7,213 bases of DNA from Burkholderiaceae bacterium (GTDB taxonomy: Bacteria; Pseudomonadota; Gammaproteobacteria; Burkholderiales; Burkholderiaceae_C). The DNA is taken from the NCBI GenBank assembly GCA_029864165.1, contig JAOTTZ010000090.1, forward strand, positions 1 to 7,213, read 5' to 3'. How positions within the stretch are numbered: the stretch's first letter is position 1; each line of letters starts with the position of its first letter. The position numbers were made by a program, and so were the translations under genes. Below, one piece after another: positions 1 to 4,813 of this stretch. The notes beneath the pieces were generated by a model. That model was not told where the DNA came from, ran no database searches, and saw nothing but the letters and a program-made list of their open reading frames with translations.

Positions 1-277
1 AGTCACCCCCCCATTGCGCACCGTAGAACGCCACCAACCTGCCGCCAGGGCCGAAAACCCCGGACGACTCGAGAAGCAAATAATCGTCGCCGCTCCCCAA
101 CGGACCCCCGTCAGCCACGTTCACCGGTGGCGTTGGGTTGTTTGCGCCGCTTGCCCACCCGTTTGTCGAGCCGCCCTGAAACGTATCCACCATGCCGTTT
201 GACACGGCAAATACAGGTGCGGCCAGGACGCCGACGGCTACCGCGAATGCGCTACGCAAAAAACAAGTAGAAATCAT
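1..277 (-). CDS. Secreted protein, probable PEP-CTERM family (partial, N-terminal 92 codons)
   Basis: The gene starts at the ATG at 277-275 and is still open at the window's left edge, so only the N-terminus is visible. The start is supported by a GGGGG stretch six bases upstream and by the signal peptide that follows: a short n-region with Arg8, a hydrophobic core at about residues 9-20, and a likely cleavage site after Ala24 (PVFA|V). The mature part is rich in Gly, Asn and Pro, with the segments DTFQGG, NGWASG, GGPLGSGDDYLLL and RLVAFYGAQW. I associate this pattern with the N-terminal domain of exported PEP-CTERM proteins (a jelly-roll-like, surface or matrix type), but the diagnostic C-terminus lies outside the window. 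It is the second gene after the CHRD-domain protein in the same direction, 54 nt downstream, so it is probably co-transcribed. Its molecular role is unknown. Confidence 0.82.
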   Translation of the reverse strand, partial: MISTCFLRSAFAVAVGVLAAPVFAVSNGMVDTFQGGSTNGWASGANNPTPPVNVADGGPLGSGDDYLLLESSGVFGPGGRLVAFYGAQWGGD

Positions 278-299
278 TGTCTGCCCCCAGTAATTCTTG

Positions 300-323
300 G
301 CCGCTACTTCTCTTGGTAGCGGC
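300..323 (-). other. Hairpin between two tandem exported-protein genes
   Basis: GCCGCTAC (300-307) and GTAGCGGC (316-323) form a perfect 8-bp stem around an 8-nt loop. It lies 9 nt past the stop codon of the CHRD-domain gene and ends 23 nt before the next start. No T-tract follows on the minus strand, so it is not a standard intrinsic terminator. It could be an RNA-stabilising or processing hairpin that sets unequal expression of the two genes. The structure is seen in the sequence; the role is inferred. Confidence 0.55.
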
Positions 324-331
324 GCAATTTG

Positions 332-910
332 TTAATAAGACCCGCGTCGCGCAGCCGCGCCAACCCCCAATAACCCCGCGAGCATCAACGCATAAGTCGC
401 GGGCTCCGGTATTGGCGCCAAAAAGCCGCGAATCTCGCCACGGCCAAACGTAGGTGACGTATGAATGTTTAAGTAGGCTTTACCTGCATTGATACCATCG
501 ATCAGGGCGCGCTCAGCGTCGCTTGCCGTGCCACCACTCGCGGTAAGAAACCCCCCAGAGTAGCTACTGTCGAGGCCAAGGTCGATGGAGACAGGGCCGT
601 AGCTGCCTGCGGTGACATCAGCTGGAAACCCAGGCAAGGTCGGGAGCATCACAGCCACGCCGGCTGTGCCCGCTCCGGCAGTTGCAACGCAGCAGTGAAT
701 GTGCGCCACTGTGGTTGTCCCCGACAGGCCGCTGAAACTCGCGCTGATGCCCAGCGTGTGCAATGAGTCGTCGTACGTAAAGGTTGCGCTGCCGCTGCCC
801 GTCGCTCCGGTTGCCTCGGGGGCCAGTGGCGTGGTGTACACCGTCACCGCGGCGTTTGCCAGTGGGGTGGCGGCCAACAGTGCAGCAGCCAAAGCGATAC
901 AAACTTTCAT
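332..910 (-). CDS. CHRD domain-containing PEP-CTERM exported protein
   Basis: A 192-residue exported protein. The start chosen is the ATG at 910-908, because GAGGAG lies seven bases upstream and a signal peptide begins there (residues 1-20, cleavage at ANA|A). An upstream in-frame ATG at 970 would add 20 polar residues before the signal peptide and is less likely. Residues about 22-164 fit a CHRD domain, a fold first noted in chordin: a central HIHCC motif (70-74), a long Gly/Ala-rich middle, then KAYLNIHT (144-151) and GEIRGFL (158-164). The C-terminus is a textbook PEP-CTERM signal: PEP at 168-170, a hydrophobic stretch (172-185) and a basic tail (RR). Such tails are recognised and removed by an exosortase, placing the protein at the surface or in the extracellular matrix. 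No exosortase is in the window. The gene is divergent from the ECF sigma operon and heads a pair with the downstream secreted protein. The biochemical role of CHRD domains in bacteria is not settled. Confidence 0.93.
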   Translation of the reverse strand: MKVCIALAAALLAATPLANAAVTVYTTPLAPEATGATGSGSATFTYDDSLHTLGISASFSGLSGTTTVAHIHCCVATAGAGTAGVAVMLPTLPGFPADVTAGSYGPVSIDLGLDSSYSGGFLTASGGTASDAERALIDGINAGKAYLNIHTSPTFGRGEIRGFLAPIPEPATYALMLAGLLGVGAAARRGSY

Positions 911-985
911 ATCAATACTCCTCATTAAGTAGGGCCGCGTGTTCGGCCGGGGTTTATCTCTTTGCAACACACCTGCGCGCCGTAC

Positions 986-1007
986 TAAACGACAAAGTAA
1001 ACGACAA
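986..1007. repeat. Tandem direct repeat TAAACGACAA x2, possible regulator-binding site
   Basis: TAAACGACAA occurs at 986-995 and again at 998-1007, a start-to-start spacing of 12 bp, close to one helical turn. It sits 76-97 bp upstream of the CHRD/PEP-CTERM start, in the range expected for an activator site or upstream promoter element. A close third copy, TAACGACAA, is at 1309-1317, just inside the sigma-factor coding region. The repeat is seen directly; regulator binding is inferred. Confidence 0.45.
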
Positions 1008-1026
1008 CAACTTGGACGCCGTCACC

Positions 1027-1050
1027 GAACGTGCTCAGTGGCCCGTGCGT
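1027..1050 (+). promoter_or_regulatory. Candidate ECF-type promoter, distal copy
   Basis: GAAC (1027-1030), N2, GC (1033-1034), N12, GCGT (1047-1050). ECF sigma factors commonly recognise an AAC-containing -35 box and a CGT-containing -10 box about 16-17 bp apart, and this spacing fits. The same arrangement recurs at 1183. Transcription from here would leave a leader of roughly 235 nt before the sigma gene. It was found by eye, so chance is a real possibility. Confidence 0.28.
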
Positions 1051-1182
1051 ACATTCCGTCTTATGTGAGCCGGGTTCATTGATGCAACAACTGGAAACAA
1101 TTTCGATCGGCCCTCACGCGTAAGCTGACCAGCTCTGGCGTCGGTGCTACAGCGCGACAACCTTGCCAGGCTCATTGGGGTT

Positions 1183-1206
1183 GAACTGGCGGCCTCCGTG
1201 ACGCGT
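1183..1206 (+). promoter_or_regulatory. Candidate ECF-type promoter, proximal copy
   Basis: GAAC (1183-1186, within TTGAAC), N2, GC (1189-1190), N12, GCGT (1203-1206). With the -10 box read as CGTT (1204-1207), the gap from GAAC is 17 bp. It points toward the sigma gene and would leave a leader of about 80 nt. Autoregulation of ECF operons by their own sigma factor is common, which makes a repeated ECF-type box here plausible but unproven. Confidence 0.38.
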
Positions 1207-1294
1207 TGGGGCAGCGTATCGGCCTTGTTTGTGCCGTGCCGGTTGAACCTTTTTGCCAGTTTCAGGGATTAAACCCAGTGACGGACGGCGGCTC

Positions 1295-1897
1295 ATGCTG
1301 CATACGCTTAACGACAAAGCCGAGTGCTACGGTGCCGTGACCGACGACGCCGAGCAGGCTGATGTGCGGCTGATTCGACGCATCGTTGCCGGCGAATTGA
1401 GCGCTTTTGAAGACATCTACCGAATGTACTACCCGCGGCTGACGCGTTTTTTGCGTCGGGTGACGCAACGACCCGAACTGGTGGAAGAAGTGCTAAACGA
1501 CACGATGCTCGTGGTCTGGAACCGGGCGGCCGCTTTCAACGGCAGCAGCAAAGTTTCGACGTGGATCTTTGCCATTGCTTATCGCAAGGCGCTAAAGGGG
1601 CTGAGCCGTGTGGACGACCCCGTCGATGACAAATTGGGTGAGCATCGCGAAAACTGGGAGCTAGGGCCTGAAGACGAATGCGGCCAGCGGCAGCGCAGTG
1701 TGGCCCTGGCGCGGATGCTGGCTAGCTTGTCTACCGAGCACAGGGTGGTCGTTGACCTGACCTATTTCCATGGCATGAGCTACGCAGAGATTGCGGCGAT
1801 CGTGGGCTGTCCTGTCAATACCGTGAAGACACGCATGTTTCACGCCCGCCGCCATCTGAAGACAATGATGACGGGTCAGCTTGAGGACTGGTTATGA
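1295..1897 (+). CDS. ECF-family RNA polymerase sigma factor
   Basis: A 200-residue sigma factor of the extracytoplasmic-function type, which directs RNA polymerase to a small set of promoters when released from its anti-sigma factor. Sigma region 2 spans about residues 21-103, with the core-binding and -10 recognition segment around DTMLVVWNRA (69-78) and the STWIFAIAYR stretch (88-97). A linker rich in acidic residues (104-130) follows. Region 4 spans about 133-192, with a helix-turn-helix at 160-185 (GMSYAEIAAIVGCPVNTVKTR and following basic residues) for -35 recognition. The ATG at 1295 was chosen: GGCGG lies just upstream and the resulting length is typical. A TTG at 1253 in the same frame would add 14 residues without a good ribosome-binding site. 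The stop overlaps the next start as ATGA, so translation is probably coupled to the anti-sigma factor. I cannot assign an ECF subgroup from sequence alone. Confidence 0.95.
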   Translation: MLHTLNDKAECYGAVTDDAEQADVRLIRRIVAGELSAFEDIYRMYYPRLTRFLRRVTQRPELVEEVLNDTMLVVWNRAAAFNGSSKVSTWIFAIAYRKALKGLSRVDDPVDDKLGEHRENWELGPEDECGQRQRSVALARMLASLSTEHRVVVDLTYFHGMSYAEIAAIVGCPVNTVKTRMFHARRHLKTMMTGQLEDWL

Positions 1898-2538
1898 GTG
1901 GGCAGGTGATCCATCTTGATACTGTTACCCACAACTCGGTACAGGCGCTCTTGCCCTGGTACGTTACACAGAGGCTGGAAGGCACAGAACTGAAAATGGT
2001 TGAGGTGCACCTGGCGAGCTGTCAGCGCTGCCAGTTAGACGTTGCGTTGGAGCGCAAGCTCAAGGCGATGCACATGGAACCACCTGTCGCCGGCGACGTC
2101 GAAGGTGATTTCTCCAAACTGCTTGCGCGCTTGGACAGGCGTCGCACCGGAAGACCGGCGCGTGTGTGGTATGGATTGCGAGCTGGTTGGCGCCGCCAAG
2201 GCGCACCGTGGCTGCGCTGGGCCCTGGGCGCCCAGTTCGCTGCAATCGTGTTGCTGAGCGTTTTGCTCATCGTGCCTTCGGCGCCTACTGCGCCCTATCG
2301 CGCACTGGGTTCGTCGGGCCGCGCGGTGGCTGGTAACGCCGTGGTTGTCTTCAAGCCCGACGCCAGCGAGCAAAGCATACGGCGCGCGCTCAAGAATAGT
2401 GGCGCCAGGGTGGTGGACGGGCCAACCTTGACCGACGCCTATGTACTGCGCATCGCCGAAACCGATGCGCTACAGCGCCTGCGCGAGCAGCCTGTTGTGT
2501 TGCGGGCAGAGTCGTTAGAGGCTGGGGCGCAGCCTTGA
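1894..2538 (+). CDS. Membrane-bound zinc-binding anti-sigma factor with subtilase-propeptide-like periplasmic domain
   Basis: A 214-residue partner of the upstream sigma factor. Residues 12-60 form an anti-sigma domain with the zinc-binding HxxxCxxC signature: His39, Cys43 and Cys46. This domain should bind and block the sigma factor in the cytoplasm. A basic segment (82-101) precedes one membrane helix at about 107-128 (ALGAQFAAIVLLSVLLIV core). The periplasmic part (about 145-206) reads like a small alpha/beta inhibitor I9 or subtilase-prodomain fold: a beta strand AVVVFKPD, a helix SEQSIRRALKNSG, ARVVDGPT, YVLRIA, a helix DALQRLREQ and a final strand VVLRAES. This resemblance is judged by eye. 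GAGGA six bases upstream supports the ATG, which overlaps the sigma stop. The next gene encodes an S8 protease, the enzyme family that such prodomains fold and inhibit, suggesting a direct interaction. Confidence 0.9.
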   Translation: MSGQVIHLDTVTHNSVQALLPWYVTQRLEGTELKMVEVHLASCQRCQLDVALERKLKAMHMEPPVAGDVEGDFSKLLARLDRRRTGRPARVWYGLRAGWRRQGAPWLRWALGAQFAAIVLLSVLLIVPSAPTAPYRALGSSGRAVAGNAVVVFKPDASEQSIRRALKNSGARVVDGPTLTDAYVLRIAETDALQRLREQPVVLRAESLEAGAQP

Positions 2539-3782
2539 TTCGATTGCTCGCGGTGCTGATGCTGTTGGCCATCGCAGCGTGTGCCGCCGTGCCCAACGAC
2601 AGCAGGACAAATAAAGCGAACGCAACCGACGAGCCCACGGCGCAAATTCTGGTGTTGTTGAACTTGCCGCCCGCGCACTTTCGCATTGAAGGCACTTATT
2701 CGGGCAGCTATGACGACGCAATGGGACGTAGTGCGCGCCGTCGCGTGGTCGAGCAACTCGCGCGCGAGCACGGCTTGTCATTAGTTACCGATTGGCCTAT
2801 GCCCTTGCTTGGCGTGGACTGTTATGTACTGGCCGTACCGGCCCAGCAGACTCCCGGCGAAATGGCAGCCGTACTGTCGCGTGATACCCGGGTAGAGTGG
2901 GCGCAGCCCATGAATACGTACCGCGCTCAGGGGCACGGGCTGCATGGCGATCCGCTGTACGCCATGCAGCCCGCTGCAACAGCGTGGCGCCTGTCCGAGG
3001 TACACCAGCGGGCAACAGGGCGCGGCGTTAGCGTGGCAGTGGTCGATAGTGGTGTCGAGGCCACTCACCCGGACCTGCTGGGCCAGGTTGAATATCGAGA
3101 AAATTTTGTCGCCGGCCGTTCGTACAGTCCAGAGCGGCACGGGACCGGGGTGGCTGGGATCGTCGCTGCGAACGCGGACAACGGCGTCGGGATTGTGGGT
3201 GTGGCGCCCCGGGCTCGATTGATGGCGTTGCGTGCCTGCTGGCAGGAGTCGCTTGACACCACGCTGTGCAATACGCTCAGCCTGGCCAGGGCGCTGCATT
3301 TCGCAGTGACGCGCGGTGCGCAGGTTATCAATATGAGCTTGAGCGGACCGCCGGACCGCCTGCTGGGCCTGCTGCTGGACGTTGCCATGGCGCGCGGCAT
3401 CGTCGTCGTCGGTGCGGTCGATCCGGCGCTGCCAGATGGTGGTTACCCCGCCTCGCACCATGGTGTTGTTGCTGTTGCAGACCAAGTCTTGAGCCCTGTC
3501 TCTGGCCAAGTATTGACTGCCCCCGGCGTCGATGTTCCGACCACGGTTCCCGAAGGACGCTGGTCGTTCGTATCGGGTTCGTCGTATGCTGCTGCCCATG
3601 TGGCGGGATTGTTTGCCTTATTGCGCGAATTGGGTACGACACCTTCGGCATCGCTTACCTCAGCCGACGTCGTGCGGTTGCCCAACGGGAGAATCGACGC
3701 ATGTGCCACTCTGGCACGCGGATCGGTTGCGCGCGCTTGTTCATCCTCGCTGGCGGACACTACGCGCCCAGTTGCACGGTAG
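2535..3782 (+). CDS. Subtilisin-like (S8) serine protease, predicted lipoprotein, atypical oxyanion site
   Basis: A 415-residue protein. A TTG start is used because it overlaps the anti-sigma stop (TTGA), has GGGG seven bases upstream and gives a full lipoprotein signal: Arg3, a hydrophobic core, and lipobox IAAC with Cys16. Ala at +2 would favour outer-membrane sorting. Residues about 35-127 look like an N-terminal prodomain (ILVLLNLP strand, then VEQLAREHGLSLV, CYVLAVP and EMAAVLSRD). The S8 catalytic domain spans about 140-365, with Asp171 (VAVVDSG), His202 (HGTGVAG) and Ser350 (GSSYAAAHVAG). The site is unusual. The usual GTSMAAP block reads GSSYAAA. The AAGN block carrying the oxyanion-hole Asn reads GAVD, putting Asp296 there. 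Cys235 and Cys245 could form a disulfide. It may cleave the anti-sigma periplasmic domain, be restrained by it, or act mainly as a binding protein. The family is certain; activity and target are inferred. Confidence 0.92.
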   Translation: MIRLLAVLMLLAIAACAAVPNDSRTNKANATDEPTAQILVLLNLPPAHFRIEGTYSGSYDDAMGRSARRRVVEQLAREHGLSLVTDWPMPLLGVDCYVLAVPAQQTPGEMAAVLSRDTRVEWAQPMNTYRAQGHGLHGDPLYAMQPAATAWRLSEVHQRATGRGVSVAVVDSGVEATHPDLLGQVEYRENFVAGRSYSPERHGTGVAGIVAANADNGVGIVGVAPRARLMALRACWQESLDTTLCNTLSLARALHFAVTRGAQVINMSLSGPPDRLLGLLLDVAMARGIVVVGAVDPALPDGGYPASHHGVVAVADQVLSPVSGQVLTAPGVDVPTTVPEGRWSFVSGSSYAAAHVAGLFALLRELGTTPSASLTSADVVRLPNGRIDACATLARGSVARACSSSLADTTRPVAR

Positions 3783-4506
3783 CACCGGACCGAAGACCTT
3801 CCGGCGCGGTCTGCGGACTGTTTGTGCAGCGCTGTTGCTCAGTTTCGTGAAGCTCTCGTGGGGCCAACTGGGTGTCAGCCTCACCGCAGAGACCGACTAC
3901 CGATATCGAGGCATATCGCTCAGCAAGAAAAAGCCAGCGCTGCGCCTTAGCTTGGCCTATGACGACGCAAGCGGTTGGTACGCCGGGGCCGCTGCCACGC
4001 AGGTTGAGTTGAATCAGCGCCAGTATCTAGTGCTTGCGTACCTGGGGTACGCAAGGCGCTGGGCGCCAGGTCTGAGTTGGGAAATTGGTGCAACTTCCGC
4101 TCGCTTCACCGAAAATTCTGGCTACCGAGACTTGACCGGATACGACTACGACTTCAGCGAGGCCTACGCTGGTTTGATCGCAGACCGCTGGAACTGCCGC
4201 GTCTATTACTCGCCAGACTACTATGCCTGGCGCGAGCAAACCGCCTACGTCGAACTAAACGGTGGTCGTCCGCTGCGTGGAACGTTTCGACTGGTCGGTC
4301 ATTTGGGCGCACTGTTGAATTTGGGCCAGCAAGTTGCCGCCGGGGCGCGACGTGTACGCTACGACCTACGTCTTGGGGTGGCCCGAAGTACAGATCGGTG
4401 GGATATGCAGCTCGCATGGTCCGGCGCGAGCCGCGAACATGTGCCCCGGTTTGCACCCACGCCGAGTCGGAGTGGCTGGGTGCTGAGCGCGTCACGTTTC
4501 TTTTGA
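3772..4506 (+). CDS. Outer-membrane beta-barrel protein, TIGR02001 / TorF-like putative porin family
   Basis: A 244-residue predicted outer-membrane protein. The reading frame extends far upstream inside the protease gene, so the start must be chosen. The TTG at 3772 gives a basic n-region (K9, R11, R12, R15), a hydrophobic core (CAALLLSFV) and likely cleavage near SWG|Q, about residue 31. It overlaps the protease stop by 11 nt. No strong ribosome-binding site is visible, so coupling to the upstream gene is likely and the start is uncertain (a TTG at 3727 is the alternative). The mature part is made of alternating, aromatic-rich strands: TAETDYRYRGISLS (38-51), YDYDFSEAYAGL (124-135), YYSPDYYAW (145-153) and TAYVELNG (157-164). 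The protein ends in Phe-Phe, as expected for insertion by the BAM machinery. The pattern and length match the Gcw_chp family (PF09694). Its cargo, if any, is unknown. Operon position suggests it is the sensed or regulated envelope component. Confidence 0.85.
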   Translation: MHGSTGPKTFRRGLRTVCAALLLSFVKLSWGQLGVSLTAETDYRYRGISLSKKKPALRLSLAYDDASGWYAGAAATQVELNQRQYLVLAYLGYARRWAPGLSWEIGATSARFTENSGYRDLTGYDYDFSEAYAGLIADRWNCRVYYSPDYYAWREQTAYVELNGGRPLRGTFRLVGHLGALLNLGQQVAAGARRVRYDLRLGVARSTDRWDMQLAWSGASREHVPRFAPTPSRSGWVLSASRFF

Positions 4507-4610
4507 GTCGGCATTAAGTCGCGAAGGCGTGTCGCCATAACCGATGGGCGCTTGTGGGTCAGGGCGAACCACCACACCGCCAAGTTGTCTCGCCGAGGCC
4601 AACAGCTCGA

Positions 4611-4626
4611 TCAAATTGTCAAATTG
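4611..4626. repeat. Perfect tandem 8-mer TCAAATTG x2
   Basis: TCAAATTG at 4611-4618 is repeated without a gap at 4619-4626. It is AT-rich in an otherwise GC-rich setting and lies five bases before an inverted repeat. It could be a protein-binding site, or slippage-derived and without function. Confidence 0.5.
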
Positions 4627-4630
4627 CGGC

Positions 4631-4649
4631 CAAGAACTGCCTGTTCTTG
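4631..4649. repeat. Inverted repeat CAAGAAC-N5-GTTCTTG
   Basis: Perfect 7-bp arms at 4631-4637 and 4643-4649 flank the 5-nt centre TGCCT. As RNA it would form a small hairpin; as DNA it has the size of a dimeric regulator site. No T-tract follows on either strand, so it is not a typical intrinsic terminator. Its function is not known. Confidence 0.5.
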
Positions 4650-4757
4650 CCACACCTACCGATCCCGCGGGCACCAGAATTCTTGCCGATTCCGGATCCA
4701 GATGCGTTGTTGAACCGCTCTTGGTTTGTGCCGCAGTTCGTGCACTGAGACGCGTAC

Positions 4758-4784
4758 GGGCTGGTTCACTTGGTGAACCGGCTC
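4758..4784. terminator. Strong inverted repeat downstream of serA, possible factor-assisted terminator
   Basis: GGTTCAC (4763-4769) and GTGAACC (4773-4779) pair around a 3-nt loop. The stem extends outward to 4758 and 4784 through G-C pairs and G-T wobbles, about 12 bp in all. It starts 30 nt beyond the serA stop codon, where a terminator is expected. There is no U-run on the minus strand, so it may need Rho, or may instead protect the 3' end of the mRNA. As a near-symmetric stem it could act for both converging operons. Confidence 0.42.
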
Positions 4785-4813
4785 ATGCGTTGCGGAGTCG
4801 GCTTGCGGGCTGG

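Larger units (their letters stand above)
911..1294. other. Divergent intergenic region (384 nt)
   Basis: This region separates the minus-strand CHRD/PEP-CTERM gene from the plus-strand sigma operon. I see no convincing gene in either direction. It holds the GAGGAG ribosome-binding site of the CHRD gene (918-923), a tandem direct repeat at 986-1007, and two copies of a promoter-like arrangement at 1027-1050 and 1183-1206. It must contain the promoters for at least the sigma operon and very likely the PEP-CTERM pair, so both sides could share a regulator. Confidence 0.7.
4507..4813. other. Convergent intergenic region (307 nt)
   Basis: This stretch lies between the stop of the barrel gene (plus strand) and the stop of serA (minus strand). 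No convincing gene is seen; the open frames across it have no ribosome-binding site or recognisable domain. It contains a perfect tandem 8-mer (4611-4626), an inverted repeat (4631-4649) and a strong inverted repeat near serA (4758-4784). None is followed by a T-tract. The region probably serves for transcription termination from both sides and marks the boundary between the signalling operon and the housekeeping genes. Confidence 0.6.

Noticed and set aside
14..202. Small plus-strand frame at the left edge
   Set aside because: It is antisense to the partial secreted-protein gene, which has a signal peptide and sensible composition.
960..985. Possible sigma-54 promoter for the CHRD/PEP-CTERM gene on the minus strand
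   Set aside because: A TTGCA -12-like element is present, but the invariant GG at the proper -24 spacing is missing (CG there).
1253..1294. TTG start at 1253 for the sigma factor
   Set aside because: No ribosome-binding site precedes it and the extra 14 residues match nothing in the family. The ATG at 1295 gives a standard length.
2781..3599. Minus-strand open frame of 272 codons
   Set aside because: It is antisense to the S8 protease gene, has no recognisable domain and has low-complexity Arg/Gln/His composition.
3532..3771. N-terminal extension of the outer-membrane barrel gene inside the protease gene
   Set aside because: The extension overlaps the catalytic Ser region of the protease in another frame, is Arg/Cys-rich, and would bury the clear signal peptide that starts near 3772.
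4492..4674. Minus-strand 60-codon frame with GTG start in the convergent gap
   Set aside because: No ribosome-binding site or known domain is visible, and it runs into the end of the barrel gene. Frames of this length are expected by chance at this GC content.
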